Shown in pieces: positions 47,005 through 56,382 of a stretch of DNA of 64,000 nt. The DNA is from Alcanivorax sp. Lineage in GTDB: Bacteria > Pseudomonadota > Gammaproteobacteria > Pseudomonadales > Alcanivoracaceae. Under the pieces are notes generated by a model. It was not told the origin of the DNA. It saw nothing but the letters and a program-made list of their open reading frames with translations, and did not search any database. The position numbers and the translations under genes are program-made. The stretch is taken from NCBI RefSeq assembly GCF_002726155.1, contig NZ_PBSH01000019.1, forward strand, positions 52,462 to 116,461. Reading direction: 5' to 3'. How positions within the stretch are numbered: the stretch's first letter is position 1; each line of letters begins with the position of its first letter.

Positions 47005-49461
47005 ATGCTTAGCCTATTGGCTATTGTGTTGTTAATTGCCACGCTGATGACCCTCTTCTATCAGCAAATCAGCCGAGGCATTGGCAGTGCCGTTTTCGTC
47101 ATTGTGTGGCTGCTCTGCGGCTTCCTCGCTTCCTGGCTGTTCCACCCCGTGTCCCTGATTCTGCTCGCCGCCGGCGTGACCGTGCTCAACCACGTGGACC
47201 TGCGCCAGAAGTTCATCACCAAACCGGTCTACAACGCGCTGGGCAAGGTCATGCCTGCCATTGGCGATACCGAACGTGAAGCCATCGAGGCGGGCACCAC
47301 CTGGTTCGAAGCCGATCTGTTCTCCGGCCGTCCTGACTGGGAAAAATTCGCCCATATCCAGTTCACCACGCTCACCGATGACGAGCAGTCGTTCATCGAC
47401 AACGAAGTGGTGCAATTGTGCGACATGCTTGATGAGTGGCAAATTTTCCACGAGTTGCGCGACCTGCCCGAAGAGGTCTGGGATTTCCTCAAGCACAAGG
47501 GCTTTTTCAGCCTGATCATTCCCACTGAGTACGGCGGCAAAGCGTTCTCGCCCTATGCGCAGAGCCGCATCATGAGCAAGATTGCCACCCGCTCTCTCAC
47601 CGCTGCGGTTACCGCCATGGTGCCCAACTCTCTTGGCCCGGGTGAACTGCTGGCTGAATACGGCACCCAGGAACAGAAAGACCGCTGGTTGCCGGGCCTT
47701 GCCAAGGGCGACGAGATTCCCTGCTTTGGCCTTACCGGACCAGAAGCGGGTTCCGACGCCGGCGCCATTCCTGATACCGGGGTGATCTGCAAAGGCAAGA
47801 TCGACGGCAAGGAAGTACTGGGCATGCGCCTGAACTTCGCCAAACGCTGGATTACCCTGGCGCCAGTGGCCACCGTGGTTGGCTTGGCATTCAAGCTCTA
47901 TGACCCGGAGAAACTGCTCGGTGACAAAGAAGATCTGGGTATCACCTGCGCACTGATTCCCGCCGATACCAAAGGCGTGGAAATTGGTCGCCGCCATTAT
48001 CCTGGCTCGCCATTCATGAACGGCCCTATCAACGGCAAGGATGTGTTTGTGCCGTTGGATGCCATCATCGGTGGCCCGGATATGGCAGGCAAAGGCTGGC
48101 GCATGCTGATCGAATGCCTCGGTGCCGGCCGCGGCGTCTCCCTGCCCGCACTGGCCACCGCCAGTGGCGAAATGGGCTACCGCATGACCGGTGCCTTCGG
48201 TCGCATTCGTCGCCAGTTCAATACGGCCGTCGGGGAATTCGAGGGCGTACAGGAAGCATCCGCCGATGTGGCCGCGCTGGCCTACACCCTGGAAGCCTAT
48301 CGCCACCTGGTAACCCGTTCGCTGGAAGACGGAGCGCCGTCCGTGGTTACCGCCATGGCCAAATACCACGCCACCGAAATGATGCGTGAGCTGATCAACC
48401 ACGGCATGGATATCGCCGGTGGTCGCGGCATTCAACTGGGTCCACGCAACTTCCTGGCCTTGCCCTATCAGTCCACCCCCATCGCCATCACCGTGGAAGG
48501 CGCCAACATTCTTACCCGCTCGTTGATGATCTTCGGGCAGGGGGCCATGCGCTGTCATCCGTTCCTCTATGACGAACTGCAAGCCATACAGGCAGAAGAC
48601 AAGAAGCAGGGGCTGCAGGACTTCGATGACCTGTTCTTCTCCCATGCAGGCCATACGCTGGGCAACATCAGCAGTGCCATCGTACAGGCGTTGGCGGGCC
48701 CTTACCTGTCTGATGCCCCCGGCAATTCCGATGCGTTCAGCGCTCCCTGGTACCGTCTGGTCAGCCGCTACAGTGCGGTACTGGCCAGCGTCTCGGACAT
48801 GGCCCTGGCGCTACTGGGCGGCGACCTGAAGCGGCGCGAACTGCTGTCCGCCCGCCTGGGTGATGTGCACAGTCAGCTGCTCATTGCCTGTGCCATTCTC
48901 AAGTACCACGCCACCCTGCCCCGCGACGAGGCCAACGATGCCCATGCGCACTATGCGCTGCGACTGGCCTTCAGCCGGGCCCACGATTCCCTGGAAGCGT
49001 TCTCGCGCAACTTCGGCTTCTTCGGCATCGGCCACGTGCTCAAGCGCCTGTTCTTCCCGCTGGGTCGTCCCTGCAAGGCGCAGGCTCCCAGCGACGATCA
49101 GATACGCACTCTGGGGCAGATGATCATGGAACCCAACTCGGTGCGCGATGCCCTGGCGGAACCGGCCTATATCTCCCAGGATCCGGAAGACTCCATTGGC
49201 CGCGTGGAAGCCACCTTCAACAAGCTGCTGGAAGTGGAACCCGGCTTTCTTGCTTATCTGAAAGCGGAAGGCAAAGGCCAGCTGGAAGGCGAGACCGTAC
49301 TGGAGAAACTGCAGGATGCGGCCCGCAAGGGCATCATCAACGAGAGCCAGGTAGACGCCATCAACGAGTACGACGCCATGCGTTACGACTGCCTGCTCAC
49401 CGACGCCTTCGACAAGGACCTGAAAGAAGTGAAGGTCCACGCCGAACGGCCAATGATGTAA
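47005..49461 (+). CDS. fadE: Acyl-CoA dehydrogenase FadE
   Basis: FadE performs the first step of beta-oxidation, passing electrons to the electron-transfer flavoprotein (etfAB are at the end of this window). The ATG at 47005, with AAGGAGA 7 bp before it, gives 818 residues (E. coli 814). Two N-terminal hydrophobic segments (about 1-20 and 28-55) anchor it to the membrane. The ACAD core shows FGLTGPEAGSDAGAIPDTG, RHYPGSPFMNGP and TVEGANILTRSLMIFGQGAM. A terminator follows. No clear fatty-acid operator is seen in the 209-bp spacer shared with cnoX. Confidence 0.96.
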   Translation: MLSLLAIVLLIATLMTLFYQQISRGIGSAVFVIVWLLCGFLASWLFHPVSLILLAAGVTVLNHVDLRQKFITKPVYNALGKVMPAIGDTEREAIEAGTTWFEADLFSGRPDWEKFAHIQFTTLTDDEQSFIDNEVVQLCDMLDEWQIFHELRDLPEEVWDFLKHKGFFSLIIPTEYGGKAFSPYAQSRIMSKIATRSLTAAVTAMVPNSLGPGELLAEYGTQEQKDRWLPGLAKGDEIPCFGLTGPEAGSDAGAIPDTGVICKGKIDGKEVLGMRLNFAKRWITLAPVATVVGLAFKLYDPEKLLGDKEDLGITCALIPADTKGVEIGRRHYPGSPFMNGPINGKDVFVPLDAIIGGPDMAGKGWRMLIECLGAGRGVSLPALATASGEMGYRMTGAFGRIRRQFNTAVGEFEGVQEASADVAALAYTLEAYRHLVTRSLEDGAPSVVTAMAKYHATEMMRELINHGMDIAGGRGIQLGPRNFLALPYQSTPIAITVEGANILTRSLMIFGQGAMRCHPFLYDELQAIQAEDKKQGLQDFDDLFFSHAGHTLGNISSAIVQALAGPYLSDAPGNSDAFSAPWYRLVSRYSAVLASVSDMALALLGGDLKRRELLSARLGDVHSQLLIACAILKYHATLPRDEANDAHAHYALRLAFSRAHDSLEAFSRNFGFFGIGHVLKRLFFPLGRPCKAQAPSDDQIRTLGQMIMEPNSVRDALAEPAYISQDPEDSIGRVEATFNKLLEVEPGFLAYLKAEGKGQLEGETVLEKLQDAARKGIINESQVDAINEYDAMRYDCLLTDAFDKDLKEVKVHAERPMM

Positions 49462-49468
49462 ACCACCG

Positions 49469-49503
49469 GGGCGGGATGGTGCTCACCATTCCGCCCTTCT
49501 TTT
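49469..49503 (+). terminator. Intrinsic terminator of fadE
   Basis: GGCGGGATGGT and ACCATTCCGCC form a stem with one G-U pair and a GCTC loop, followed by CTTCTTTT. It starts 8 bp after the fadE stop. Confidence 0.8.
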
Positions 49504-49823
49504 CACCCTCTTTACCGCCCTTTCCTGCTTTTCTCTCCAACCTGCAGTCTCCCTGCCCCCCGGCATGCGCCCAATACTTGCGATGCACAAACATTAACCA
49601 GTACGCATTTTCACAAAAAGGCAACGCTGCCGTTTTTACCCAAAACGCTGCTTTTTCCAGCAGTTAATCCCTTGTCCGCTCTATCTCACAGAGATTTAAC
49701 ATTCAGATCACCCTTTTGGCGCTTTTACGCATGGTCGCTTTCGTCTAGTCTTGCCCAAATTACGCCCCACTGGGCCCGGAGCGCCTTTTTGCCTCCCTTT
49801 GCCCCTCGGACAACAGGTCAGCA
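49504..49823 (+). other. Gene-free spacer before minC
   Basis: This is 320 bp, noticeably richer in A and T than the flanking genes. I find no gene, repeat or strong hairpin. A weak sigma-70-like pair, TTTACG and TAGTCT at 16 bp (about 49730-49757), could be the minC promoter. GGTCAGCA before the minC ATG is a poor ribosome-binding site. Confidence 0.4.
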
Positions 49824-50555
49824 ATGACAGCAGTCGTCGAAGAAAAAACCGCAATCGAATTCAAGGGCCGCATGTTGATGATGACGGTCCTCCAGTTGAA
49901 AAATCTGGATGCCAATGTCCTCCACCAGCAGGTGAGCCAGCGTCTGGAAGACGCCGCCCAGTGGCTACAGGAAGCCCCCGTCGTCATCGATGTAAGCCCG
50001 GAGCTGGATAGCGATCCAGTGGCGCTGATGGCCGCTGTGGATACGCTGCGTAGCCTCGGGGTCAACCTGGTGGCCCTGGCCCGCAGCGAGAACATTGATG
50101 CGGACACAGCAAGCATGCTGGGTCTGGGCACGTTGAGTCTGGCCGGTGGTCGTGATGTACCCCGCCGCGCCGAACCCGCCCCGGCCACGGACGATATTGC
50201 AGCGGAGAGCAAGCCCGCTGCGCAGCAGGTTGAAACCATGGTCATCGACCAGCCGGTCCGCTCCGGTCAACAGGTCTACAGCCGTGGTGACCTGATCGTG
50301 CTCGCGCCGGTGAGCACCGGCGCAGAAATCATGGCCGACGGCAACATTCATGTGTACAGCAACCTGCGCGGCCGCGCCCTGGCCGGGGTTCGCGGCGATA
50401 CCAGCGCACGTATTTTTTGCCAGCAACTGAATGCCGAACTGGTATCCATTGCCGGCCATTATCGGGTGGCCGAAGACCTGCCCGAGTCATACCGTAACCG
50501 GCCCGTGCATCTATACATGCAGGGCGAAGCGATGCATTTTACCGCGCTGAACTAG
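49824..50555 (+). CDS. minC: Septum site-determining protein MinC
   Basis: MinC inhibits FtsZ polymers at the cell poles. The 243-residue protein has the N-terminal FtsZ-binding domain (IEFKGRMLMMTVLQLKNLDA, about residues 10-110), an Ala/Pro-rich linker (about 118-140), and the C-terminal beta-helix that binds MinD: VRSGQQVYSRGDLIVLAPVS and IMADGNIHVYSNLRGRALAG, both diagnostic. The length is near E. coli (231). minD follows after a 33-bp gap. Confidence 0.97.
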   Translation: MTAVVEEKTAIEFKGRMLMMTVLQLKNLDANVLHQQVSQRLEDAAQWLQEAPVVIDVSPELDSDPVALMAAVDTLRSLGVNLVALARSENIDADTASMLGLGTLSLAGGRDVPRRAEPAPATDDIAAESKPAAQQVETMVIDQPVRSGQQVYSRGDLIVLAPVSTGAEIMADGNIHVYSNLRGRALAGVRGDTSARIFCQQLNAELVSIAGHYRVAEDLPESYRNRPVHLYMQGEAMHFTALN

Positions 50556-50588
50556 CGTGCATGAAACATGGAAGGTAAGGAGAAGAGC

Positions 50589-51404
50589 GTGACGAAGATC
50601 GTGGTCGTGACATCCGGCAAGGGTGGCGTCGGCAAAACCACCACCAGTGCAGCGCTGGCCACAGGCCTTGCCCTGCGCGGTTTTAAAACCACTGTGATTG
50701 ATTTTGATGTAGGCCTGCGCAACCTGGACCTGATCATGGGGTGCGAACGTCGTGTGGTCTATGATCTGGTCAACGTGATCAGTGGCGATGCCAACATCAA
50801 GCAGGCGCTGATCAAGGACAAGAAGGTGGACAACCTGTTCATCCTCCCGGCCTCCCAGACCCGCGACAAGGACGCCCTCACCATTGAAGGCGTGGAAGGC
50901 GTACTCAACGCCCTGCGTGATGACATGCAGATGGACTACATTATCTGCGACAGCCCCGCCGGCATCGAAAAAGGCGCTCTGATGGCAGCCTACTTCGCCG
51001 ACGAGGCCGTGGTCGTCACCAACCCGGAAGTCTCCAGCGTACGGGACTCTGACCGCATCATCGGCATTCTGGCCAGCAAGACCCGCCATGCCGAACTGGG
51101 CGATGGGGACATCCCCTCCCGCCTGCTGCTGACCCGCTACTCCCCGGAACGGGTAGAGAACGGACAGATGCTGTCGGTGGAAGACGTGCAGGAAATTCTC
51201 GCCATTGAACTGCTTGGCGTGATCCCGGAATCCCAGGCGGTGCTCAATGCCAGTAACTCCGGCAGCCCGGTGATCCTGGATACGGATTCCGACGCCGGTC
51301 AGGCCTACAGCGATGCCGTTGCCCGCTTCCTGGGTGACCAGCTGCCGCACCGCTTTCTTACCACTAACAAGAAAGGTCTATTCGGCCGTCTGTTTGGAGG
51401 CTAA
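50589..51404 (+). CDS. minD: Septum site-determining ATPase MinD
   Basis: MinD is a membrane-cycling ATPase that recruits MinC and oscillates under MinE. The GTG at 50589 was chosen over the ATG at 50568: AAGGAG lies 6 bp before it and the product (VTKIVVVTSGKGGVGKTTTS) then matches E. coli MinD (270; here 271). The deviant Walker A KGGVGKTT is at about residues 11-18, with DFDVGLRNLDLIMGCERRV after it. The C-terminal amphipathic membrane helix is RFLTTNKKGLFGRLFGG. Confidence 0.97.
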   Translation: MTKIVVVTSGKGGVGKTTTSAALATGLALRGFKTTVIDFDVGLRNLDLIMGCERRVVYDLVNVISGDANIKQALIKDKKVDNLFILPASQTRDKDALTIEGVEGVLNALRDDMQMDYIICDSPAGIEKGALMAAYFADEAVVVTNPEVSSVRDSDRIIGILASKTRHAELGDGDIPSRLLLTRYSPERVENGQMLSVEDVQEILAIELLGVIPESQAVLNASNSGSPVILDTDSDAGQAYSDAVARFLGDQLPHRFLTTNKKGLFGRLFGG

Positions 51405-51407
51405 CGG

Positions 51408-51659
51408 ATGAGCATCTTCAGTTATCTGCTTCCTAAAAGGCAGAACACGGCATCTGTGGCAAAAGAACGCCTGCAGATCATTGTGGCCCGCGAACGCTCC
51501 ACCCGCGGTGGCCCGGATTACCTGCCGCAGCTTCAGGAAGAACTGCTGCAAGTGGTGCGTAAATATGTCCCTGTGGACCAGGACGCCGTGAACGTCCAGA
51601 TGGACCGGGAATCCGGCTGTGAAATTCTCGAACTGAATATCACCCTGCCGGAAGCCTGA
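51408..51659 (+). CDS. minE: Cell division topological specificity factor MinE
   Basis: MinE releases MinD from the membrane and drives pole-to-pole oscillation. The 83-residue protein has the N-terminal membrane/MinD-binding part (MSIFSYLLPKRQNTASVAKE, RLQIIVARERS) and the dimerisation beta-domain ending EILELNITLPE. It starts 3 bp after minD, and a hairpin follows. Confidence 0.97.
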   Translation: MSIFSYLLPKRQNTASVAKERLQIIVARERSTRGGPDYLPQLQEELLQVVRKYVPVDQDAVNVQMDRESGCEILELNITLPEA

Positions 51660-51670
51660 TTCCATGGTGA

Positions 51671-51709
51671 GCGCCCCTGTTGCTGACAACCTCTGCAGCA
51701 CAGGGGCGC
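51671..51709. terminator. Hairpin between convergent minE and ABM gene
   Basis: GCGCCCCTGT and ACAGGGGCGC pair perfectly, and the stem continues with GCTG/CAGC after one bulged base. No U-run follows on either strand. The position between convergent genes suggests a shared terminator. Confidence 0.55.
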
Positions 51710-51762
51710 CCTCTACCGGCTTGCCTCATCTCACTTCGAGCAAACCCACTTGCGCGCCCCTC

Positions 51763-52074
51763 TCACTGCGGTAACACCTGCCACTCCGGCTCGTCGTACT
51801 CGCCGATCACGGTGACATCCACCACTTTCGCATGCTTTTCCAGTATCGCCTTTACCCTGGCGCTGCGGCTGTCGTCCTTGGCATCGCGGTGCGCCTTGCT
51901 CTCCCAGTGGGCGATGGCCAGTACCGTGTCCGGGTGGCCGATCTTGCGGTGTAAATAAGTGCCTTTTGCTCCCTCGCTCTGCTGGATAATCTCACTGGCT
52001 TCCACCCAGCCCCGGGCATATTCCTCCACGCTAAAACCCGGCTTGACGCGTACCTCAAAAATAAATTTCATCAT
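51763..52074 (-). CDS. ABM-fold (antibiotic biosynthesis monooxygenase-like) protein
   Basis: This is a 103-residue protein with one dimeric alpha/beta-barrel domain: MMKFIFEVRVKPGFSVEEYA, then WVEASEIIQQSEGAKGTYLH and VLAIAHWESKAHRDAK, the usual ABM pattern. Members range from quinol monooxygenases to heme-degrading enzymes; no heme or substrate residue can be assigned. The start overlaps the mtfA stop by 4 bp (a second ATG follows directly), so the pair is coupled. The function is unknown. Confidence 0.75.
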   Translation of the reverse strand: MMKFIFEVRVKPGFSVEEYARGWVEASEIIQQSEGAKGTYLHRKIGHPDTVLAIAHWESKAHRDAKDDSRSARVKAILEKHAKVVDVTVIGEYDEPEWQVLPQ

Positions 52075-52832
52075 CGCTCTCCCTGTCGATAGAACTGAGC
52101 CAACAGGCGGTACAGGGCTGGCCAGTCTTTATAGAGCTGATCCGGCCCTTCGAAGAACGCCTCGCTACAGACAGCAAAAAACTCACCCGGCCCGGTCAAC
52201 GCATAAGCATCCACAGGCATGGGCCGGTGGTGCTGATAATCACTCAATAGCTCTTCCCAGCAGGCGGTGAAGGTGTCATGCCATTGCTTCGGGTTCATCC
52301 CTCTATGTAACGGCGGCCTGCCGTTGGCCCCGTTGCGGCGCATATCCAGTTTGTGCGACATCTCGTGAATCACCACATTACTGGCCACGTTATCCGGCGC
52401 ACAGGCATCACAAATCGCATCCCAGGACAGAATCACCGGCCCCTGATGCCAGGCCTCTCCCGCCAACACCGGCCCCTGGGCATGGACCACACCATCTTCA
52501 CTGAGGTGAGGCCGGTTGGGGATGAAGGCGCCTTCATACAGAATCACGGTGTACCAACCGTCATACCAGTCCAACCCCAGATACAGAATCGGCACACAGG
52601 CCATGGTCGCCACTTTCAGGCACATGGCATCGGTGTAAACGAACCCGCCGCCAGAGGCGATGCTTTTTCGAGCCAGAAAACGCAGTGAAAGAGCAAACAG
52701 CGCATCCCGCTCTTCACCTTCAAACCGGGCCATTAACGGCCAGTCTGACACAGCCGCTTCCCACTCCTGCCGGGTATATCCCATCTTCCTGACCCGGCGA
52801 GCGTCTCGCCAGTTCTTCCAGGCTGCAAACAT
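52071..52832 (-). CDS. mtfA: MtfA-family zinc peptidase-like protein
   Basis: In E. coli, MtfA (YeeI) binds the repressor Mlc and has aminopeptidase activity, linking it to PTS glucose uptake. The 253-residue protein has the HExxH zinc motif VVIHEMSHKLDM (about residues 152-163), the downstream ligand-bearing GPGEFFAVCSEAFFEGP, and the ILYEGAFIPNR stretch of the family. The length is near E. coli (265). No Mlc or ptsG homologue is in the window, so the regulatory role is not implied here. Confidence 0.9.
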   Translation of the reverse strand: MFAAWKNWRDARRVRKMGYTRQEWEAAVSDWPLMARFEGEERDALFALSLRFLARKSIASGGGFVYTDAMCLKVATMACVPILYLGLDWYDGWYTVILYEGAFIPNRPHLSEDGVVHAQGPVLAGEAWHQGPVILSWDAICDACAPDNVASNVVIHEMSHKLDMRRNGANGRPPLHRGMNPKQWHDTFTACWEELLSDYQHHRPMPVDAYALTGPGEFFAVCSEAFFEGPDQLYKDWPALYRLLAQFYRQGER

Positions 52833-52972
52833 GCACTGCCCTCACGTGATTGCGTGGTCGTATTGTGATTAACGGTGTCTACTTTGACCATGATAGCGGC
52901 GTTTCACCAGTCGTTACCGCCCGGTACGGCTGTGCTACCATCGCCGACCGTCTCTGCTGCGAATAGTGTTCA

Positions 52973-53938
52973 GTGTCTATCCACCAAGCTCATAAAGCCG
53001 ACCTGCTGCTTCTGGTGGTCACCCTTCTGGCAGCCATCAGCTGGATGTTCTCCAAAGAAGCCGTGCTGGCCATGCCTCCGCTGCTGTTCATGTCACTGCG
53101 TTTCCTGCTGGCAGCAAGCCTGCTGGCCATGGCGGCCCACCGTCAACTGCGTCGCCTGAGCCGCCAGCAACTGCTTCGTTGCGTCCGTGTCGGTACTGTT
53201 TTCGGCATCGCCATGAGCTGCTGGGTAATGGGCCTGGCCATGGGTGAACATGTGGGTGAAGGCGCCTTTCTGACCAGCCTGGGAGTGGTGCTGGTGCCAG
53301 TGATCGCCCGGCTGATCTTTGCCGAACCCGTGCCCGGCAGTACCTGGCTGGCGCTGCCAGTGGCCGCTGCGGGGCTGGCCCTGCTGTCCCTGGATCAGGG
53401 ACTGCACCTGGAAGCCGGGCAGTTATTTTTTGTGGCCGCCGCCACCATTTTTGCGCTCTATTTCAATCTCAATACCCGCGCCGCCAACACCCTCTCCACG
53501 CAGGGCATGAATGGCGAATTTATTGAACACCCGCGCGTCCCTGCTCTGGCGCTGACCACGGTAGTGCTCGCCGTGGTGGGCGTGCTAACCGGTGTGTTAT
53601 CCGCCATTTTCGAACCCTGGCAACCTGTCGCGGCCAACGCCACCCCGATACTGGCCCTGTGGGTGGTACTCAGTGCCACGGTAGGCACCGCCCTGCGTTT
53701 TCTGGTACAAACCTATGCGCAAAGCCTGTCACTGCACAGCCATGGTGTTGTCATTATGGTGCTGGAACCCATGTGGACCGCACTGATGGCCGCCGCCTGG
53801 TTCGGCGAACAGATGACACTGCTGCAACTGGCAGGTTGCGCGCTGATCTTTCTGTCGCTTCTGGTCAATCGCTGGCGAGCTGTACGCAGCCTCCTCAAGG
53901 TTTTCCTGAGCCGGTTTTTTGTTTCAACCCCAAAGTAA
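52973..53938 (+). CDS. EamA/DMT-family transporter
   Basis: This is a 321-residue protein with ten hydrophobic segments in two EamA repeats (about residues 8-140 and 155-300). The first has VTLLAAISWMFSKEAVLAMP and the second ends GVVIMVLEPMWTALMAAAWFGE, the classic end-of-repeat EP motif. DMT proteins export metabolites such as amino acids; the substrate is not predictable. It starts with GTG at 52973 without a strong ribosome-binding site. It is divergent from mtfA. Confidence 0.88.
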   Translation: MSIHQAHKADLLLLVVTLLAAISWMFSKEAVLAMPPLLFMSLRFLLAASLLAMAAHRQLRRLSRQQLLRCVRVGTVFGIAMSCWVMGLAMGEHVGEGAFLTSLGVVLVPVIARLIFAEPVPGSTWLALPVAAAGLALLSLDQGLHLEAGQLFFVAAATIFALYFNLNTRAANTLSTQGMNGEFIEHPRVPALALTTVVLAVVGVLTGVLSAIFEPWQPVAANATPILALWVVLSATVGTALRFLVQTYAQSLSLHSHGVVIMVLEPMWTALMAAAWFGEQMTLLQLAGCALIFLSLLVNRWRAVRSLLKVFLSRFFVSTPK

Positions 53939-53949
53939 AAGGAGTTCCA

Positions 53950-54564
53950 ATGGGTGGAGAAATAGCGCAACTCATCACCATGACGCTACCGACCTTTCTG
54001 GTCGCCATCGCCGGTTTTGTACTGGCCGGCATTTTCATGCCAAAGGCACGGACCGCCGCCATTCTGGTATTGATCGCCTCGCTGCTCAGTCTGGTCCATA
54101 TCGCCTATATGTGCCTGCAGCAATTCGTGCTGATCGAAATGCTGTATGACGACAAGATATCTGGCGATCTTTTCGCCCTGATCTCCAGCGGCATCTACAA
54201 CGGGCTGTACCTGATCATCAGCGCACTGATGCTGGGTGCCGCCTTTACCGGTCGCCATCAGCCTGTGACAAACGCCCCGCAAAACACCGCCATCAACACC
54301 AATGCAGCACCACACCGTGGCGGGCTGGTACTCACACTTGGCCTGTTGGGAGTACTGTTATTTGCGCCTGTCGGTATTGTCGCCTGGATTCTGGGCAACA
54401 AGGATTTGGCAGCCATGCGCCAGGGCAACATGGATAGCAGCGGTGAAGGCATGACGCTGGCGGGCAAGGTGCTGGGCATTCTGGCCACGGTGATGTTCCT
54501 CCTGGGAATCCTGGCGGTCATTGCAGGCATTGTCATCGTCGCAACCAGTTATCGAGGATTCTGA
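53950..54564 (+). CDS. Membrane protein with a C-terminal DUF4190-like pair of helices
   Basis: The start at 53950 is fixed by AAAGGAG 6 bp before the ATG, giving 204 residues. Three N-terminal helices (about 8-28, 35-58, 75-100) are followed by a polar linker (about 103-122), then LGLLGVLLFAPVGIVAWILG, NKDLAAMRQG and GKVLGILATVMFLLGILAVI. The last block matches the DUF4190 pattern of two helices around a small 'A..q...G.G...GKvLG' loop. No function is known. It lies 12 bp after the DMT transporter gene and is probably co-transcribed. Confidence 0.75.
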   Translation: MGGEIAQLITMTLPTFLVAIAGFVLAGIFMPKARTAAILVLIASLLSLVHIAYMCLQQFVLIEMLYDDKISGDLFALISSGIYNGLYLIISALMLGAAFTGRHQPVTNAPQNTAINTNAAPHRGGLVLTLGLLGVLLFAPVGIVAWILGNKDLAAMRQGNMDSSGEGMTLAGKVLGILATVMFLLGILAVIAGIVIVATSYRGF

Positions 54565-54579
54565 TCTCCATCCCCACCG

Positions 54580-54608
54580 CCCCGCTTCACAACACTCGTG
54601 GAGCGGGG
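54580..54608 (+). terminator. Terminator-like hairpin after the DUF4190-like gene
   Basis: CCCCGCTTCAC and GTGGAGCGGGG pair along 11 bp (one G-U) with a 7-base loop. The tail AATACTTCCCC is not T-rich. Confidence 0.5.
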
Positions 54609-54735
54609 AATACTTCCCCTCCGGCCAGCCCCGTCTGACGACTTTGTCTACGCCCGTGTGACCCAGTTCCTTCTCTCATTCTTCAGTTGGCGCACCATTT
54701 GGACCCAATAATGCCAATAAGAAAAGACTGACATA

Positions 54736-55914
54736 ATGACGGGACCGTTCTCACGTGCTGCTATCGCCAGCCTGACCCTGACATTGCTGCCCCTTGCCAG
54801 CATGGCCGATTCGGCCTGCCTGAGCGCCGCCCCCACAGCAACAACAGCCTCTCTGGCCATCAGCCAGGATGATGAACAGCTTCTGGAGCTGCTGGGCCAC
54901 CAGGCGACGACAACGCAAGCCCGCACACTGCTTGCCTATAACCAACAGGCCAGCAGCATCAACAAACCCATTCTGGGGAATTACGCCCGCCTGCGGTTGG
55001 CCGCCCTGGCCCTGAAAGACGGCGACACCGAGTTTGCCCGGCAACAACTCAGCGAAGTGGAGCAAAACAGCCCCGCCGCTGTCGATGCCGCCTTCCTGCT
55101 GGCAGAGAGCTATCGACGCGACGGTGACAAGGAGCGGGCCCGGGCCTGGTTTATCCGTATTGCCGCGCGCTTCCCGGGCAACCCGCGGGCGGTGTCCGGG
55201 CTGGTGCTGGCCGGCGATGACTGGCGCAATCAGGGCGCCGATGCGCTAGCCCTGCCGGTGTACAACCTGGCACTGACCAAAGCGGCAGAAAACCTCAACG
55301 CCCTGGAACAACTCTCCAACGAGCCGGAGCAGCTGTACCGCACTCTCACCAATACCGTGGCCGGCAACAGCACCACGGTCATGGATCAGCTGGTACTGGC
55401 CATGGTCCGAGATGACGATAGCCAGGTTCTTGCCGCCACCCGCCAACTCATGGCGGCCCACCACCAGGACAAATGCCTGGCTCGTCGGCAAACCGACCTG
55501 AATAACGCCATTCAGCATGCCACCGCCAGAGACCTGACCAATGGCGCCTTCCGCACCGCCGCGAAGCGGGAAAAAGCGGCCACAGAGCAGGAAATCGCCG
55601 ATTTGCAGCGCATTCTGCAAAACGCCCCGGATGCCGAGGAGCTAAACGCACGGCTAGCCGACGCCCGGCAGCGGCTGGAGCGGCTGAACACTCGGCTCAA
55701 TAAACTCGGAGGCACCGCCCTGCCCGCCGCACTGCAGCAACGCAAAGACCAGCTGGCGCTGGAAACACAACAGGTGGAATCGAACCTGACCACGGCGCGG
55801 CGCCAGGTACGTGACGCGCTGGAAGCCCAGCTTCCGGAATTGGAAACGTTCTATCGGAATCTGGCGGGGGAAGCGCAACTGGGCAAGGCCCAGCTGCTGC
55901 AGAAAAAATCCTGA
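54736..55914 (+). CDS. Exported TPR and coiled-coil protein of unknown function
   Basis: This 392-residue protein has a likely Sec signal (MTGPFSRAAIASLTLTLLPL, cleavage near residue 26 after Ala-Ser-Met-Ala). Residues 60-175 resemble TPR helices (ARLRLAALALKDGDTEFARQ, AFLLAESYRRDGDKERARAW). Residues 255-385 form a long coiled coil with heptad-spaced Leu (EIADLQRILQNAPDAEELNA). I do not recognise a named family; the YbgF/CpoB-like architecture is similar but in reverse order. It is periplasmic if the signal is real, perhaps an envelope scaffold. Confidence 0.7.
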   Translation: MTGPFSRAAIASLTLTLLPLASMADSACLSAAPTATTASLAISQDDEQLLELLGHQATTTQARTLLAYNQQASSINKPILGNYARLRLAALALKDGDTEFARQQLSEVEQNSPAAVDAAFLLAESYRRDGDKERARAWFIRIAARFPGNPRAVSGLVLAGDDWRNQGADALALPVYNLALTKAAENLNALEQLSNEPEQLYRTLTNTVAGNSTTVMDQLVLAMVRDDDSQVLAATRQLMAAHHQDKCLARRQTDLNNAIQHATARDLTNGAFRTAAKREKAATEQEIADLQRILQNAPDAEELNARLADARQRLERLNTRLNKLGGTALPAALQQRKDQLALETQQVESNLTTARRQVRDALEAQLPELETFYRNLAGEAQLGKAQLLQKKS

Positions 55915-55978
55915 AGGGAGCGCCTGATGCGGGATGCCTGTGACGATGGCCACAGTCGCAGGCCCCTTACCTTAGCTC

Positions 55979-56245
55979 TTAGCCCTTGTGGCTTTTCAAC
56001 AAGGCATCCACCTTGTCGATGTATTTCTGCTTGGCCTCATCTGCCCCCAACCCTTTCAGCTTGGCCCACGCGTCATACTTGGCGCGCCCCACCATATCCA
56101 GCATTCCCGGGCGTTTACCAGCCACATCACCGGTGCTTCCCTGCTTGAAGTGCGCATAGAGAAACAGCAGGTCATCATTGGACGGTTTGCTGTCGAGGGT
56201 TTTGACATCTTTCTGGGCTTGTTCAAATCGGGCAGTATCGGTCAT
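55979..56245 (-). CDS. Acyl-CoA-binding protein (ACBP)
   Basis: The start at 56245 (AGGAAA just upstream) gives 88 residues, the eukaryotic ACBP size. FEQAQKDVKTLDSKPSNDDL opens helix 1, LLFLYAHFKQGSTGDV is the ACBP signature with the acyl-CoA-binding Tyr and Lys, and MVGRAKYDAWAKLKGLGADE carries the conserved KYDAW. ACBPs hold long-chain acyl-CoA in the cytosol. They are uncommon in bacteria, which fits a lipid-oriented organism. It is divergent from the GAF protein and close to a thioesterase and an acyltransferase. Confidence 0.94.
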   Translation of the reverse strand: MTDTARFEQAQKDVKTLDSKPSNDDLLFLYAHFKQGSTGDVAGKRPGMLDMVGRAKYDAWAKLKGLGADEAKQKYIDKVDALLKSHKG

Positions 56246-56382
56246 GATGTTTCCTGTCGGTGTGATCATTGTTGTATAAGGCTCGAGCCTTAATTTCTGC
56301 AAGAAATAGTGCGCTGTGATCGCCGATGAATCAACATAAGCGCTACCAACAAAATCAAAACGAAGAATAATCAGGTTACGCC

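Noticed and set aside
47032..48654. 540-residue open frame opposite fadE
   Set aside because: Complement of an intact fadE with clear start, motifs and terminator; no recognisable domain or initiation signal.
53659..53949. Upstream extension of the DUF4190-like protein
   Set aside because: It lies wholly within the DMT transporter gene; AAAGGAG fixes the start at 53950.
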